Origin: Lachnospiraceae bacterium
GTDB lineage: Bacteria > Bacillota > Clostridia > Lachnospirales > Lachnospiraceae
Direction: 5' to 3'
Assembly: GCA_910576385.1 (NCBI GenBank)
Contig: CAJTIR010000013.1
Span: 1 to 64,000, forward strand
Length of the DNA stretch: 64,000 nt
This document shows positions 52,436 through 61,894 of this stretch, in pieces. Within the stretch, counting starts at the first letter, position 1. Each line of letters opens with the position of its first letter. The translations under genes were made by a program, and so were the position numbers. Under the pieces are notes generated by a model. That model was not told the DNA's origin and ran no database searches. It saw only the letters and a program-made list of their open reading frames with translations.

Positions 52436-52810
52436 TTAATCTGTAGCGCCATCTATTCCAGAGTCTGCGCCATTTTCAATTTCCACCGCCATCTGGTTAG
52501 GCAGACAGACCAGGCTTTCCCCCTGTCTGCTGATCGGACGATGCCTGACACAAGTCTTATCTGGACAGGACGCCTCTGTGATTTCTGCCTGTCCCTCCCG
52601 AATTTGCAAAATATTATAATCGCCGTTTTCTAAGGAAATCTCTACCACAGTATTTTCTGACAAGCGATAACGCCCCTGCTCTTTTCCTTGTTGATAAACT
52701 ACTGCCTCAGCTTTATTTGTACTGACTTTTGAATATAGCGACACGCCAGCATAAGCCAAAAGTGCAACCGCCAACAATGCCGCTATCAAAATTAGATCAT
52801 TTTTTTTCAT
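52436..52810 (-). CDS. NusG domain II protein, membrane-anchored
   Basis: 124 residues from ATG 52810, with GGAAGG upstream; the start overlaps the end of apbE by 14 bases, so the two are coupled. An N-terminal span (LILIAALLAVALLAYAGVSL) anchors an outside NusG-II beta domain: AEAVVYQQGKEQGRYRLSEN, then EGQAEITEASCPDKTCVRHR with the conserved Cys pair (CPDKTC), then LVCLPNQMAVEI. The paired Cys may form a disulfide or bind metal. Similar proteins (EetA-like) occur in flavin-based electron-transfer loci. Confidence 0.88.
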   Translation of the reverse strand: MKKNDLILIAALLAVALLAYAGVSLYSKVSTNKAEAVVYQQGKEQGRYRLSENTVVEISLENGDYNILQIREGQAEITEASCPDKTCVRHRPISRQGESLVCLPNQMAVEIENGADSGIDGATD

Positions 52811-53852
52811 CGGCCTTCCATCCGCTGGAGGAGCGAATTTCACCATCCTTTCCAATCCACATTGCTTCTACATCCTCAAGGCTTTCCACCAGGGACAGTC
52901 CCTCCTCAAATTCCATATTAAACAATGCTGTGGACAGTGCGTCTGCTCTGCCAGAATCCTTCGCCAGTACAGACACCGAAGCAAAATACTCTGGGGGCAT
53001 ATTGGTATGGGGATCAATAATATGACAGTAACGCTTTCCATCTACTTCATAATATCTCTGATAATCTCCGCTGGTGACAATGCTCTGGTCTACCATGTCT
53101 ACCGTGCACAAATAGGGCTCCAAACTATCCTGATCTGGATTCTCCACGCCTACCCGCCAAGGTTTTTGATCTATTTTTGCTCCAACTGCACTCACATTGC
53201 CGCCCACACTGATTAACACATGCTCCATGCCTAGTTCTCTGGCATATTCTGCGAGACGTTGTACCGCATAACCCTTGCCAATTCCTCCCACATCTAAAGA
53301 CATCTCCTTGTCTGTCAGATATACTGTGGAAGCAGTTTCATCCAAAACTACCGCCCCCATCTCTGTATGCTGCGCACGTTTGGATAATTCCTCCTTAGCT
53401 GGCAGCTTAGCCTGATTTGGCTTTGCCATCCCCTGTTCCCTATAATCATGCCAAAGAGAAAGTACACTGCCATATGCAATTTGAAATTCCCCCTTGGTCT
53501 GCTCATACATCTCTTTGCCAAGCTTGAGAAGTTCCATAATCTCTGGTTCCACTTTCACTGCCTCAACTCCCGCAGCGTCATTGATGGTTTTAAGATTATT
53601 GATCCCACTATAGGTATGATAAATATCATAAAGCTGATGATAGTGTAAAAGCTTTTGTTTCAACAAATCCATCTTCTCAGAAAATTCTTCCTGGCTGCCT
53701 GCATATCCAGTAATCGTTGTCACTGTATCAAAACAGTCAAAAAACTGCCCTTGATACTGATTTAATTTCTCGTCTCGTCCATACAGACAGATGGCACTTA
53801 CAAGCACCGCAATACCAATCACCAATAATATGACACCATATACTTTTTTCAC
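52797..53852 (-). CDS. apbE: FAD:protein FMN transferase (ApbE family)
   Basis: 351 residues. N-terminal membrane span (VILLVIGIAVLVSAICLYG) and an outside ApbE domain. Motifs: TTITGYAGSQEEF near the start, LDVGGIGKGYAVQRLAEYA (FAD-binding), TSGDYQRYYEVDGKRYCHII, DPHTNMPP and DSGRADALSTALFNM (metal and active site). The enzyme moves FMN from FAD onto a Thr of exported flavoproteins. No obvious FMN-binding substrate is in the window. It is the first gene of the ApbE, NusG-II, Gx transporter operon. Confidence 0.95.
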   Translation of the reverse strand: MKKVYGVILLVIGIAVLVSAICLYGRDEKLNQYQGQFFDCFDTVTTITGYAGSQEEFSEKMDLLKQKLLHYHQLYDIYHTYSGINNLKTINDAAGVEAVKVEPEIMELLKLGKEMYEQTKGEFQIAYGSVLSLWHDYREQGMAKPNQAKLPAKEELSKRAQHTEMGAVVLDETASTVYLTDKEMSLDVGGIGKGYAVQRLAEYARELGMEHVLISVGGNVSAVGAKIDQKPWRVGVENPDQDSLEPYLCTVDMVDQSIVTSGDYQRYYEVDGKRYCHIIDPHTNMPPEYFASVSVLAKDSGRADALSTALFNMEFEEGLSLVESLEDVEAMWIGKDGEIRSSSGWKADEKK

Positions 53853-53919
53853 AGCCTCCTCCAGCCTCCTCCATTCTATTCGAGAACGCCAGTAACATCG
53901 ATCAATCTTTCATTTGATA

Positions 53920-53965
53920 TATTACTCCGGCGGTTAAATATCAATATTTAACCGCCGGAGTAATA
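53920..53965. repeat. Perfect 22-bp hairpin between prsA-like and apbE genes
   Basis: TATTACTCCGGCGGTTAAAT then AT (53920-53941) mirrors its complement ending at 53965 around a CA loop. No T-tract follows on either strand, so termination by the usual mechanism is doubtful; it may be a processing or regulatory hairpin, or mark the end of the foldase transcript. Confidence 0.7.
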
Positions 53966-54071
53966 AAAACAAAGCATTCTTCTTTTTTAAGATAATATTT
54001 GAGCGTAAAATCGCTTTCAGCGCTACACTTATACCATATTTAAGCAAGCCTGCACATCAATATATGATATA

Positions 54072-55244
54072 TTATTCATCTTCTGACGCCTCAGAACTTT
54101 CTTCCTGGCTGGAAGTATTCTCGGCCTCAGAATTATCTTCATCATCGGAAGTATCCTTAGCATCGGAATTACCTTCACTATCAGAAGTGTCTGTATTCTC
54201 TTCCTCAGAAGTCTCCTGTGTATCGGCACTCTCCTGCTGCTTAATGGTAAACAAGTCGTCAAATTTCACCTTGGCCCATTCCTTTTCGTTCAGCTCAAAT
54301 TTGATATCTTCCTTATATTTATCACACACTTCCTTGTAGTGATCATTCTTGCGCTCCTGGACAATGGACTCTTTCTTACTCTCCGTCTTCTCTTTATCAA
54401 AAGTACTGTCCATACGAACTACATAGAAGTTTTCATCTGTGGTGATCACCTTGCTGATCTGGCCTTCTTTGAGCTTATTTGCTGCCTCAATCACTGCATC
54501 ATCCAAGGTGTAGCTCTCATCCTTCTCTCCATAAGAATACTCAGAAACCTCATAGCCTGCATCTTCTGCAGCCTTTTTAAAATCATCCTTTGCAGATTTT
54601 TGGAAAGCTTTTACCTGTTTCTCAATATCTTTTTGTTCTTCCTCTGTGTATTCCTTGGTCTCTCCCTCCTCATCAGTCGTCGATTTACTGTTTACACTGA
54701 CATAACTGATGGTCTTTTGAGCAGCTTCCTCATCGCTGACCTCTGTATCTACCTCTGCATCGATCTCCTTACGCATTTTAGACTGAATGGTATTCAGACG
54801 CAGCATTTCCTTGACATATTCCTCTGTAGCACCCATCTGCTGAATGGCCTTCTTAGAATTATCCTCCATGAATTTCTTAGCTGCCTCATCCATTTCCGCT
54901 GATTCTTCATCCGTAATCTGTACTTTATAATCTGCCATATGCTTTTCCAACAGATAAAATTCTTCAATGCTCTCCGCAACGTTCTTCTTCACAGAAGTCT
55001 CCATATCTGTTCCATCCCCAAACACATCCTGGGACCACATGCCAGTCCCGAACATAGAAGAAAACTGCGCCTCATAAATTGCCTGCTGATATCTTGCCAT
55101 AAAATTCATAAATCCAAGGGAAATTTCCTGTCCGTCGAGAGTAGCTCCGGTCTTATTTCCATCAATACTGCTGCCGCATCCAGTCAATACGGACACTCCC
55201 AATACTGCCGCCAATAACAGAGGCAATAATCTTCTTACCTTCAT
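54072..55244 (-). CDS. SurA/PrsA-like foldase lipoprotein
   Basis: 390 residues from ATG 55244 (CAGGAGG upstream; the frame reaches 55364). Lipobox LTGCG, then a SurA-N-like helical domain (~30-200: YQQAIYEAQFSSMFGTGMWS and AESIEEFYLLEKHMADYKV), a central region (~235-310) and helices again. The final ~50 residues are almost all Ser, Glu, Asp and Thr (EESSEASEDE at the end). A parvulin (PPIC) signature is not evident, so it may be a chaperone rather than an isomerase. It acts at the outer face of the membrane. It follows mfd by 147 bases. Confidence 0.75.
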   Translation of the reverse strand: MKVRRLLPLLLAAVLGVSVLTGCGSSIDGNKTGATLDGQEISLGFMNFMARYQQAIYEAQFSSMFGTGMWSQDVFGDGTDMETSVKKNVAESIEEFYLLEKHMADYKVQITDEESAEMDEAAKKFMEDNSKKAIQQMGATEEYVKEMLRLNTIQSKMRKEIDAEVDTEVSDEEAAQKTISYVSVNSKSTTDEEGETKEYTEEEQKDIEKQVKAFQKSAKDDFKKAAEDAGYEVSEYSYGEKDESYTLDDAVIEAANKLKEGQISKVITTDENFYVVRMDSTFDKEKTESKKESIVQERKNDHYKEVCDKYKEDIKFELNEKEWAKVKFDDLFTIKQQESADTQETSEEENTDTSDSEGNSDAKDTSDDEDNSEAENTSSQEESSEASEDE

Positions 55245-55391
55245 AACATCCTCCTGTGTATCTCTATATTCTTTCGGCACAGCAAGTCTGCTGGCGAAAT
55301 GATCATACCGAACAACCTTCGGCACATTTAGTAACATTATAGTTCTTTTTTCAGATGGTAGCAACTATTTTTCTCTGATTTCACGGATTTT

Positions 55392-58300
55392 TCACTTTTC
55401 ATCACTGCCTCTGTCTACCAAAAGTTCTCCGGTATCTTCCAAGACAGCCTCCACTTGTTCCAAAACACTTGCCGCTTTGCTTCGCGTATTACGTTCTCTA
55501 TCATACTCAAAATAGGGGGCTTTGGCATCTCGCACAAATTGCAGTGCCCCCTGATACTTATCTGCCATCTGCATGATATTTGCAGGAACAATCTTTGCCC
55601 TATAATAAAATGTAAATTTAATTTTTGTACCCACTTCTTTAATCTCAGTATAAAAACAATTATGTGCTTTTGCTTTTAAATAAGCAATCGTCAGAAGGTT
55701 CTGGACAGATTTGGGCGGTTCCCCAAAACGGTCAATCAGCTCCTCCAACATTTCCTCGCCTTCTTCCTGCGACTCAATCACCGCAATGCGCTTATAAATA
55801 TCTAGTTTCTGAAATTCGTTCGGAATATAAGAAGGCGGAATAAATGCATCTATGTCTAACTCTATTGTCGTGTCAAATTGTTCTGACGGCGCTTCTCCTT
55901 TCAAAGATTTTACTGCTTCATTAAGCATCTTGCAGTATAGGTCATAGCCCACCGCCTCCATATGTCCATGCTGTTTGGCGCCAAGTAAATTGCCTGCGCC
56001 GCGAATTTCCAAATCGCGCATCGCTATTTTAAATCCACTGCCCAATTCCGTAAATTCACGTATTGCTGAGAGACGTTTCTCCGCAATCTCCTTGAGCATT
56101 TTATTCTGTCGATACATCAAAAAAGCATAGGATGTCCGGCTCGAACGTCCCACGCGCCCCCGAAGCTGATAGAGCTGAGAGAGGCCTAAATTATCTGCGT
56201 CATGAATAATCATAGTATTAACATTGGAAATATCCAGTCCCGTTTCAATAATTGTCGTACTTACCAGTACATCAATTTCCCCATTGATAAACTGATACAT
56301 AATATTTTCCAATTCACGTTCCTTCATCTGCCCATGTGCAAATGCCACATTTGCCTCTGGAACCAACTCTGCAACCTTGGAAGTGATTTCCACGATCTGG
56401 TTAACCCGATTAAACACATAGTACACTTGACCGCCGCGTGCAAGCTCGCGGTTAATGGCCTCCCGCACAATTTCCTCATTATATTCCATCACATAAGTCT
56501 GAATCGGAAGACGATCCATCGGCGGTTCTTCCAGCACGCTCATATCCCGAATCCCAATTAAGCTCATATGAAGTGTTCTTGGAATTGGTGTCGCAGTCAA
56601 TGTGAGTACATCCACATTTTTCTTCATCTGCTTAATCTTCTCCTTATGCGTCACACCAAACCTCTGTTCTTCATCAATAATCAAAAGTCCTAGATCTTGA
56701 AATGCCACATCCTTAGATAATACTCGATGTGTACCAATCACAATATCCACCAGTCCCCGCTTTAAATCCTCCACTGTTTTTTTGATCTGAGATGGTGTGC
56801 AGAAACGGCACATCAAATCCACGCGAACCGGAAAGTCTTTCATCCTTTGCACAAAATTATTATAATGCTGCTGTGCCAAAATCGTCGTTGGAACCAGGTA
56901 AACTACCTGCTTGCTCTCCTGGACAGCCTTAAAAGCCGCGCGTATGGCAATTTCCGTCTTACCATATCCCACATCTCCACAGATCAAGCGGTCCATAATT
57001 TTCCTGCTCTCCATATCGCGTTTGGTAGCTTCAATTGCTAATTCCTGATCTTCAGTCTCCTCAAACGGAAACAACTCTTCAAATTCTTTTTGCCACACCG
57101 TATCTGGCCCATAGATATAACCTTCGGTCTGCTGCCTTGCTGCATAAAGCTCCACCAGCTCTTTGGCAATTTCTTTGACCGCACCCCTAACACGATTCTT
57201 GGTCTTAGTCCATTCCTGTCCGTCCAAGCGGTTAATTTTCGGTTTCTTGGCCTGGGCCCCAGCATACTTTTGAATTGTCTCCAATTGTGTGGCCAATACA
57301 TAGAGGGTACTGCCCTTGTCATATTCAATTTTCACATAATCCTTAGCTGTCTTTTGAATCTCAATCTTCTCAATCCCCCGATATACGCCCACACCATAAC
57401 GTTCGTGTACCACATAATCTCCCACGCTCAATTCTGTAAAGCTCTGAATCTTCTCTCCTTCATAAATCTTGCGTTTCTTCTTGCGCTTCTGTTCTCCGCC
57501 GAAAATATCACTCTCAGAAATCACGACAAACTGTAAATCTGGATATTCAAACCCTTTTTTTAATTTTCCGTAGGCGACCATTACCTCCCCTGATTGTATG
57601 GGATGAGAATAATCCTCTGTATAAAAACAATTTAGTCCCTCACTCTGCAAATCCTCGGCAAGATGTTTGGCTCTTGTTCTGGAACCAGACAAAAGAATGA
57701 CCTGATATTTTTTCCTGCGGTACTGTTCCAAATCCTTGACCAACAACTCAAAACTGCGGTTATATGGATTGACCATTCTGGTTGAAATATTATATCTTGC
57801 TTTTATTTCTACATCATTTGCTTTTAGATCAAGTGTTGTCAACGCCACACATCTTTGTCTTTGCATCTTTGCCAACACTTCACCGCCTGGATATAAGGCG
57901 CACATCTGTCCAGGAAGAATATATCCTTTCTCCAAACGGCGCTGCATACTCTCAGAAAATTCCAGTTCTACCACCCTGCCCTTTTCTGCAATCCTTGCTG
58001 GTTCATCCAAAAATAAAATCGTATTTTGCTGGTCAAAATAATCCAAAAAAGAGACGGTTCCTTCCATAAAATAGGAGAGATAACTGTCCATGCCACTACA
58101 CTGTCCAAGCTCCCTAATCTCCTCTGTCAAATTTTCCACTGTTGTCTTAAGCCGATATGCCTCTTCCGTTTTCATTTCTTTACGAAAAGTTTCATATAAT
58201 TCTGATTTTTCCTGCTCCAGTCTGGACAATCCTTCTTGAATCTCCCTCTCGGACAATATTACTTCGCAGGCCGGATAAATTCGAACCTGCTCTAGATTTT

Positions 58301-58937
58301 CAATAGAACGCTGGCTTTCCACATCAAAGCTGCGCATGGAGTCAATTTCATCACCCCAAAGCTCCAAACGATATGGATTTTCTTCCGTCAATAGAAAAAT
58401 ATCTAAAATCCCGCCTCGGATGGCAAACTGTCCCGCTCCCTCCACCTGATCATTGCGCTCATATCCCATACGAACCAATCGTTTTTTTACCGCTTCTATA
58501 TCTAAGGTGTCTCCCAGAGCATATTCTAAAACGGCTTTTTTAATGTTGGATAATGGCGCCAAACGGTCCATCAAGGCATCAAAGGTAGTGATTACTGTGA
58601 CCCGATCCTCCTCAAGCAACGCCTTTACCGCTGTCAAACGCTGCGCAGTCAGTAGATTGCCACGAATATCCGATTGGTAAAACAATACATCCTTGGCGGG
58701 ATAATATACCACATTGCGGTCAAAAAAGCGATAACTCTCGTAAAGCTCTTGTGCCTTCTGCTCCTGAAAGGTAATAATCACACAGTTGTCTTTCTCCCCT
58801 AAAAGACCATACATGAAATGAGGCTTCTGAGCGTCAATACACCCAGAAACCTGCACAATTCCTTTTAAATTTGTTAATTGCTGCTTTAATTCTTCATATT
58901 CTTTCAGTTTAAGCAGCGGCTCCGTAAAGCTTTTCAT
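55392..58937 (-). CDS. mfd: Transcription-repair coupling factor Mfd
   Basis: 1181 residues, full length. N-terminal UvrB-like part (VQVSGCIDAQKPHFMYGLLG), RNA polymerase interaction domain (VGDYVVHERYGVGVYRGIEK), then the translocase motor: Walker A ICGDVGYGKTEIAIRAAF, DEEQ box LLIIDEEQRFGVTHKEKI, TLTATPIPRTLHMSLIG, and motif VI (QLYQLRGRVGRSSRTSYAF). The C-terminal RRD/TRCF domain is complete. Mfd frees stalled RNA polymerase and recruits UvrA. It follows pth by 8 bases, in the conserved order. Confidence 0.97.
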   Translation of the reverse strand: MKSFTEPLLKLKEYEELKQQLTNLKGIVQVSGCIDAQKPHFMYGLLGEKDNCVIITFQEQKAQELYESYRFFDRNVVYYPAKDVLFYQSDIRGNLLTAQRLTAVKALLEEDRVTVITTFDALMDRLAPLSNIKKAVLEYALGDTLDIEAVKKRLVRMGYERNDQVEGAGQFAIRGGILDIFLLTEENPYRLELWGDEIDSMRSFDVESQRSIENLEQVRIYPACEVILSEREIQEGLSRLEQEKSELYETFRKEMKTEEAYRLKTTVENLTEEIRELGQCSGMDSYLSYFMEGTVSFLDYFDQQNTILFLDEPARIAEKGRVVELEFSESMQRRLEKGYILPGQMCALYPGGEVLAKMQRQRCVALTTLDLKANDVEIKARYNISTRMVNPYNRSFELLVKDLEQYRRKKYQVILLSGSRTRAKHLAEDLQSEGLNCFYTEDYSHPIQSGEVMVAYGKLKKGFEYPDLQFVVISESDIFGGEQKRKKKRKIYEGEKIQSFTELSVGDYVVHERYGVGVYRGIEKIEIQKTAKDYVKIEYDKGSTLYVLATQLETIQKYAGAQAKKPKINRLDGQEWTKTKNRVRGAVKEIAKELVELYAARQQTEGYIYGPDTVWQKEFEELFPFEETEDQELAIEATKRDMESRKIMDRLICGDVGYGKTEIAIRAAFKAVQESKQVVYLVPTTILAQQHYNNFVQRMKDFPVRVDLMCRFCTPSQIKKTVEDLKRGLVDIVIGTHRVLSKDVAFQDLGLLIIDEEQRFGVTHKEKIKQMKKNVDVLTLTATPIPRTLHMSLIGIRDMSVLEEPPMDRLPIQTYVMEYNEEIVREAINRELARGGQVYYVFNRVNQIVEITSKVAELVPEANVAFAHGQMKERELENIMYQFINGEIDVLVSTTIIETGLDISNVNTMIIHDADNLGLSQLYQLRGRVGRSSRTSYAFLMYRQNKMLKEIAEKRLSAIREFTELGSGFKIAMRDLEIRGAGNLLGAKQHGHMEAVGYDLYCKMLNEAVKSLKGEAPSEQFDTTIELDIDAFIPPSYIPNEFQKLDIYKRIAVIESQEEGEEMLEELIDRFGEPPKSVQNLLTIAYLKAKAHNCFYTEIKEVGTKIKFTFYYRAKIVPANIMQMADKYQGALQFVRDAKAPYFEYDRERNTRSKAASVLEQVEAVLEDTGELLVDRGSDEK

Positions 58938-58945
58938 ATTTCCTC

Positions 58946-59512
58946 CTAATTTCCGTTAAACTGATTCATCGCTTGATCTGCCGCTCCCTGGACCATCAAC
59001 TCCGCGGCATCACATGCTCTCTCAAATGCTTCCTCCATCCGCTTGCGGTCTTCTCTGGAAAACCGTCCCAGTACATAATCTGCCAAATCCCATCCTGGCG
59101 GTTTTTCTCCTACCCCTATCTTAATCCTCAGAAATTGCTGGGTTCCAATATGGCTGATAATACTCTTAATACCATTATGTCCCCCGGCGCTTCCTTTTTT
59201 TCGTATTCTAAGCCTGCCTGGAGCCAGACTGACATCATCATAAATAACAATCAATTCTGACTCAGGATCCAATTTATAGAAATTTAAGATTGCCCCCAAG
59301 CTCTCTCCACTTAAATTCATAAATGTCTGTGGCTTTACTAACAGTACTTTCCGCCCTGCAATCATGCCAGATCCGCAAAGCGCTCTGTGCTTTCTATCCC
59401 TGATACTGATATTATATTTTTCAGCCAGCATGTCAATGACATCAAATCCAACATTATGGCGGGTTTTTTCATATTTGGACGAGGGATTTCCCAGTCCTGC
59501 AATTACAAACAT
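58946..59512 (-). CDS. pth: Peptidyl-tRNA hydrolase
   Basis: 188 residues. Motifs in order: GLGNPSSKYEKTRHNVGF, with the catalytic His in TRHNVG and Asn in GLGNP; LVKPQTFMNLSGES; IVIYDDVSLAPGR; and RKKGSAGGHNGIKSI. It frees tRNA from dropped-off peptidyl-tRNA. It lies 8 bases before mfd and 22 after uppP, so it is part of one operon. Confidence 0.97.
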   Translation of the reverse strand: MFVIAGLGNPSSKYEKTRHNVGFDVIDMLAEKYNISIRDRKHRALCGSGMIAGRKVLLVKPQTFMNLSGESLGAILNFYKLDPESELIVIYDDVSLAPGRLRIRKKGSAGGHNGIKSIISHIGTQQFLRIKIGVGEKPPGWDLADYVLGRFSREDRKRMEEAFERACDAAELMVQGAADQAMNQFNGN

Positions 59513-59534
59513 AAATTTGTCTCCTCCTTATGAA

Positions 59535-60356
59535 TTACGCCAACACTCCAAAATATACAATCACTATGGCTCCCAAAATAATTCGGTACCATCCAAATGC
59601 CTTAAAGTCATGTTTGCGGATATAACCCATCAGAAAACGGATTACCACCATTGATACCAGGAAAGATACTGCCATTCCTGTCAATAATATTCCCAACTCT
59701 TGCCCAGTAAATGCAAAACCAAATCCTAATAACTTCAAAAGACTTGCCCCAAACATCACAGGAATGGCAAGATAAAATGTAAATTCAGCCGCTACCGTCC
59801 GCGAAACACCAATCATTAAGGCGCCAATAATCGTAGCTCCTGAACGGGAAGTCCCGGGAAATACTGCCGCCACAAGCTGGAACAATCCAATGATAAAGGC
59901 AACTTGCCAAGTTAAATCTTTTGTACTGCGAATCAATGGCTTATTGTTTTTATTCTGATTCTCCACAAGAAGAAAAACAATTCCTACTGTGATCAGCATT
60001 ACTGCAACAATCCAAAAATTATACAAATGCTCATCCAGCCAATCTCCAAAAACTACACCAACAATTCCTGCCGGAATACAGGCAACCAAAATTTTTCCCC
60101 AAAGTTCCATGATATCCCAGTCTATTTTCTCCCTTTGATATAAATGAAATGGAAAAATCTTATTCCAGAACATCAACACCACCGCAAGGATTGCGCCTAA
60201 CTGCACAACCACAAGAAACATTCCCCAAAATTCTTCTGACACTTCCATAGGCATGATCTTTTCTAACAAAATCATATGTCCTGTACTGCTGACTGGAAGC
60301 CACTCCGTAATTCCCTCCACAATCCCGTATACCACGGCTTTTAAAATTTCCAACAT
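59535..60356 (-). CDS. uppP: Undecaprenyl-diphosphatase (BacA type)
   Basis: 273 residues, about eight membrane spans. Signatures: GIVEGITEWLPVSSTGHMIL near the start and VAAVFPGTSRSGATIIGALM in the middle. It recycles the lipid carrier C55-PP to C55-P for wall synthesis, and overproduction gives bacitracin resistance. It is first in the series uppP, pth, mfd. Confidence 0.96.
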   Translation of the reverse strand: MLEILKAVVYGIVEGITEWLPVSSTGHMILLEKIMPMEVSEEFWGMFLVVVQLGAILAVVLMFWNKIFPFHLYQREKIDWDIMELWGKILVACIPAGIVGVVFGDWLDEHLYNFWIVAVMLITVGIVFLLVENQNKNNKPLIRSTKDLTWQVAFIIGLFQLVAAVFPGTSRSGATIIGALMIGVSRTVAAEFTFYLAIPVMFGASLLKLLGFGFAFTGQELGILLTGMAVSFLVSMVVIRFLMGYIRKHDFKAFGWYRIILGAIVIVYFGVLA

Positions 60357-60573
60357 ATTTCCATTGCTTCCTTTCTATGGTAAATAGATTCCGTTACAGT
60401 ATATCACACAACAACAGAATTTAGGAATAAATATTGTTAATTTTTTTACATAATCTCTTAAAATTCTTAAGAAATAATGAATCTTTCTTTTTTCATTGAC
60501 ACTTTTTCATTTTTTTGATTTCATTAATAATGTAGCAATTCACAAAAATTTCACAGAAAAAGGAGTGTTAGTT

Positions 60574-61413
60574 ATGAAACAAAGACAATTCCCGAAAAAA
60601 CACCTTATCACTTTATTGTTAATGTTTACACTATTTCTCGCCATTCCACAGGCCACATTTGCGGCAAAAAAACCAGTTGCTGTCAAAAATTTAAAATGCG
60701 GCGCTACTACAAACGGCAGTATTAACATTTCCTGGAGTACTCAAAGCGGGGTTTCCGGCTATCAAGTTTATCGGGCCACATCATATGATGGACCTTATCA
60801 AAGACTGATCACCCTGTCCGCAGGAAATCGGGCGTTCTGCAATCTTAAGCTGCAAAGCGGCAGAGAATATTACTACAAAGTACGCGCCTATGTCAAACAG
60901 GGCAGCAGAACTGTCAACGGCAAATTCTCGAAAACCCTTGTTGCACGTACCAAAGGCGCTTCCCGTGCCGCCAGCATCCGCACCACCTCCAATGTGCGCA
61001 AACATGCTGGCACCAATCACACTGTAACGGCTGTATTAAATGCTGGTACCAGAGTTACCGTAATCTGCGCCACAAATGATAAGTCTGGAACTGCCTGGAG
61101 CCGCATCTCCTTCACAGTAAACGGCAAAAAAAAGACTGGTTACATACGTTCTGATCTGCTTACCACCAGCTCACAGCCACAACCACAGCCGCCACGAAAT
61201 AAAACTGGAGTTGTCACTGCCAGCAGTCTGCGTCTGCGCAGATCAGCCAGCACAAACAGCGCCATCATTACCTCATTGCCCAATGGAACCGTTGTCACTA
61301 TCCTTGGACAAACTACTGGCACAGACAGGCAGAAATGGTATCATATCAGTGTAAAACGAAACGGAAGAACCTTAAAAGGTTATGCTGCCGCCAGATATAT
61401 CCGCGTTTCATAA
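60574..61413 (+). CDS. Secreted FN3 and SH3-domain protein
   Basis: 279 residues from ATG 60574 with AGGAG at 60561-60565; the open frame extends to 60496 through the promoter region. Signal peptide (HLITLLLMFTLFLAIPQATF, cleaved after AA). Then a fibronectin type III domain (VAVKNLKCGATTNGSINISW to FSKTLVARTKG) and two bacterial SH3 domains (residues ~125-185, RAASIRTTSNVRKHAGTNH, and ~205-279, VVTASSLRLRRSASTNSAII). It probably binds the cell wall and may carry no catalytic part of its own. It is one of the few plus-strand genes here. Confidence 0.88.
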   Translation: MKQRQFPKKHLITLLLMFTLFLAIPQATFAAKKPVAVKNLKCGATTNGSINISWSTQSGVSGYQVYRATSYDGPYQRLITLSAGNRAFCNLKLQSGREYYYKVRAYVKQGSRTVNGKFSKTLVARTKGASRAASIRTTSNVRKHAGTNHTVTAVLNAGTRVTVICATNDKSGTAWSRISFTVNGKKKTGYIRSDLLTTSSQPQPQPPRNKTGVVTASSLRLRRSASTNSAIITSLPNGTVVTILGQTTGTDRQKWYHISVKRNGRTLKGYAAARYIRVS

Positions 61414-61463
61414 ATCGAATATGGGAAGACATTCTTCCCCTGCCCGCTACATACAAAGCGTAT

Positions 61464-61504
61464 AAAAAGGGTGTTTCTGCCAACAAACAGAAACACCCTT
61501 TTTT
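61464..61504. terminator. Bidirectional terminator between SH3 gene and spoVG
   Basis: AAAAAGGGTGTTTCTG pairs with CAGAAACACCCTTTTTT around an 8-base loop. T-tracts on both strands, 50 bases after the SH3 gene and just beyond the spoVG stop. Confidence 0.9.
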
Positions 61505-61516
61505 CATTTTCATAGC

Positions 61517-61783
61517 TTATGCTTCCACTTCAATTTCTTCTTGATACTTATCCAAGATCATCCTCTGAATGCTCTCCCGTGTCTGAGAATTAATCGGATG
61601 GGCGATGTCACGATATTCTCCGTCTGCCGCTCTCCTGCTGGGCATTGCAATAAAAAGCCCTTTCTCTCCTTCGATAACTTTAATATCATGCACCACAAAT
61701 TCTTCGTCTATCGTAATAGAGACCACCGCCCGCATTTTTCCTTCCTTTTCAACTTTACGGATTCTAACATCTGTTATCTGCAT
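61517..61783 (-). CDS. spoVG: SpoVG family regulator
   Basis: 88 residues, the standard SpoVG fold: [60 protein letters not shown]. SpoVG is a small RNA/DNA-binding protein affecting sporulation, cell division and envelope genes. The GGGGGG upstream of ATG 61783 is an unusually G-rich ribosome site. It lies about 110 bases after glgD and may have its own promoter. Confidence 0.96.
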   Translation of the reverse strand: MQITDVRIRKVEKEGKMRAVVSITIDEEFVVHDIKVIEGEKGLFIAMPSRRAADGEYRDIAHPINSQTRESIQRMILDKYQEEIEVEA

Positions 61784-61894
61784 AAATTTCTGCCCCCCTT
61801 TTTATAACTTTCTGTTTTCCAGCATATCATCCGCATTTTGTAAAATCACAAAACTATACACCAGAACAGCTCATCTGCTGTACATATCATAAAC

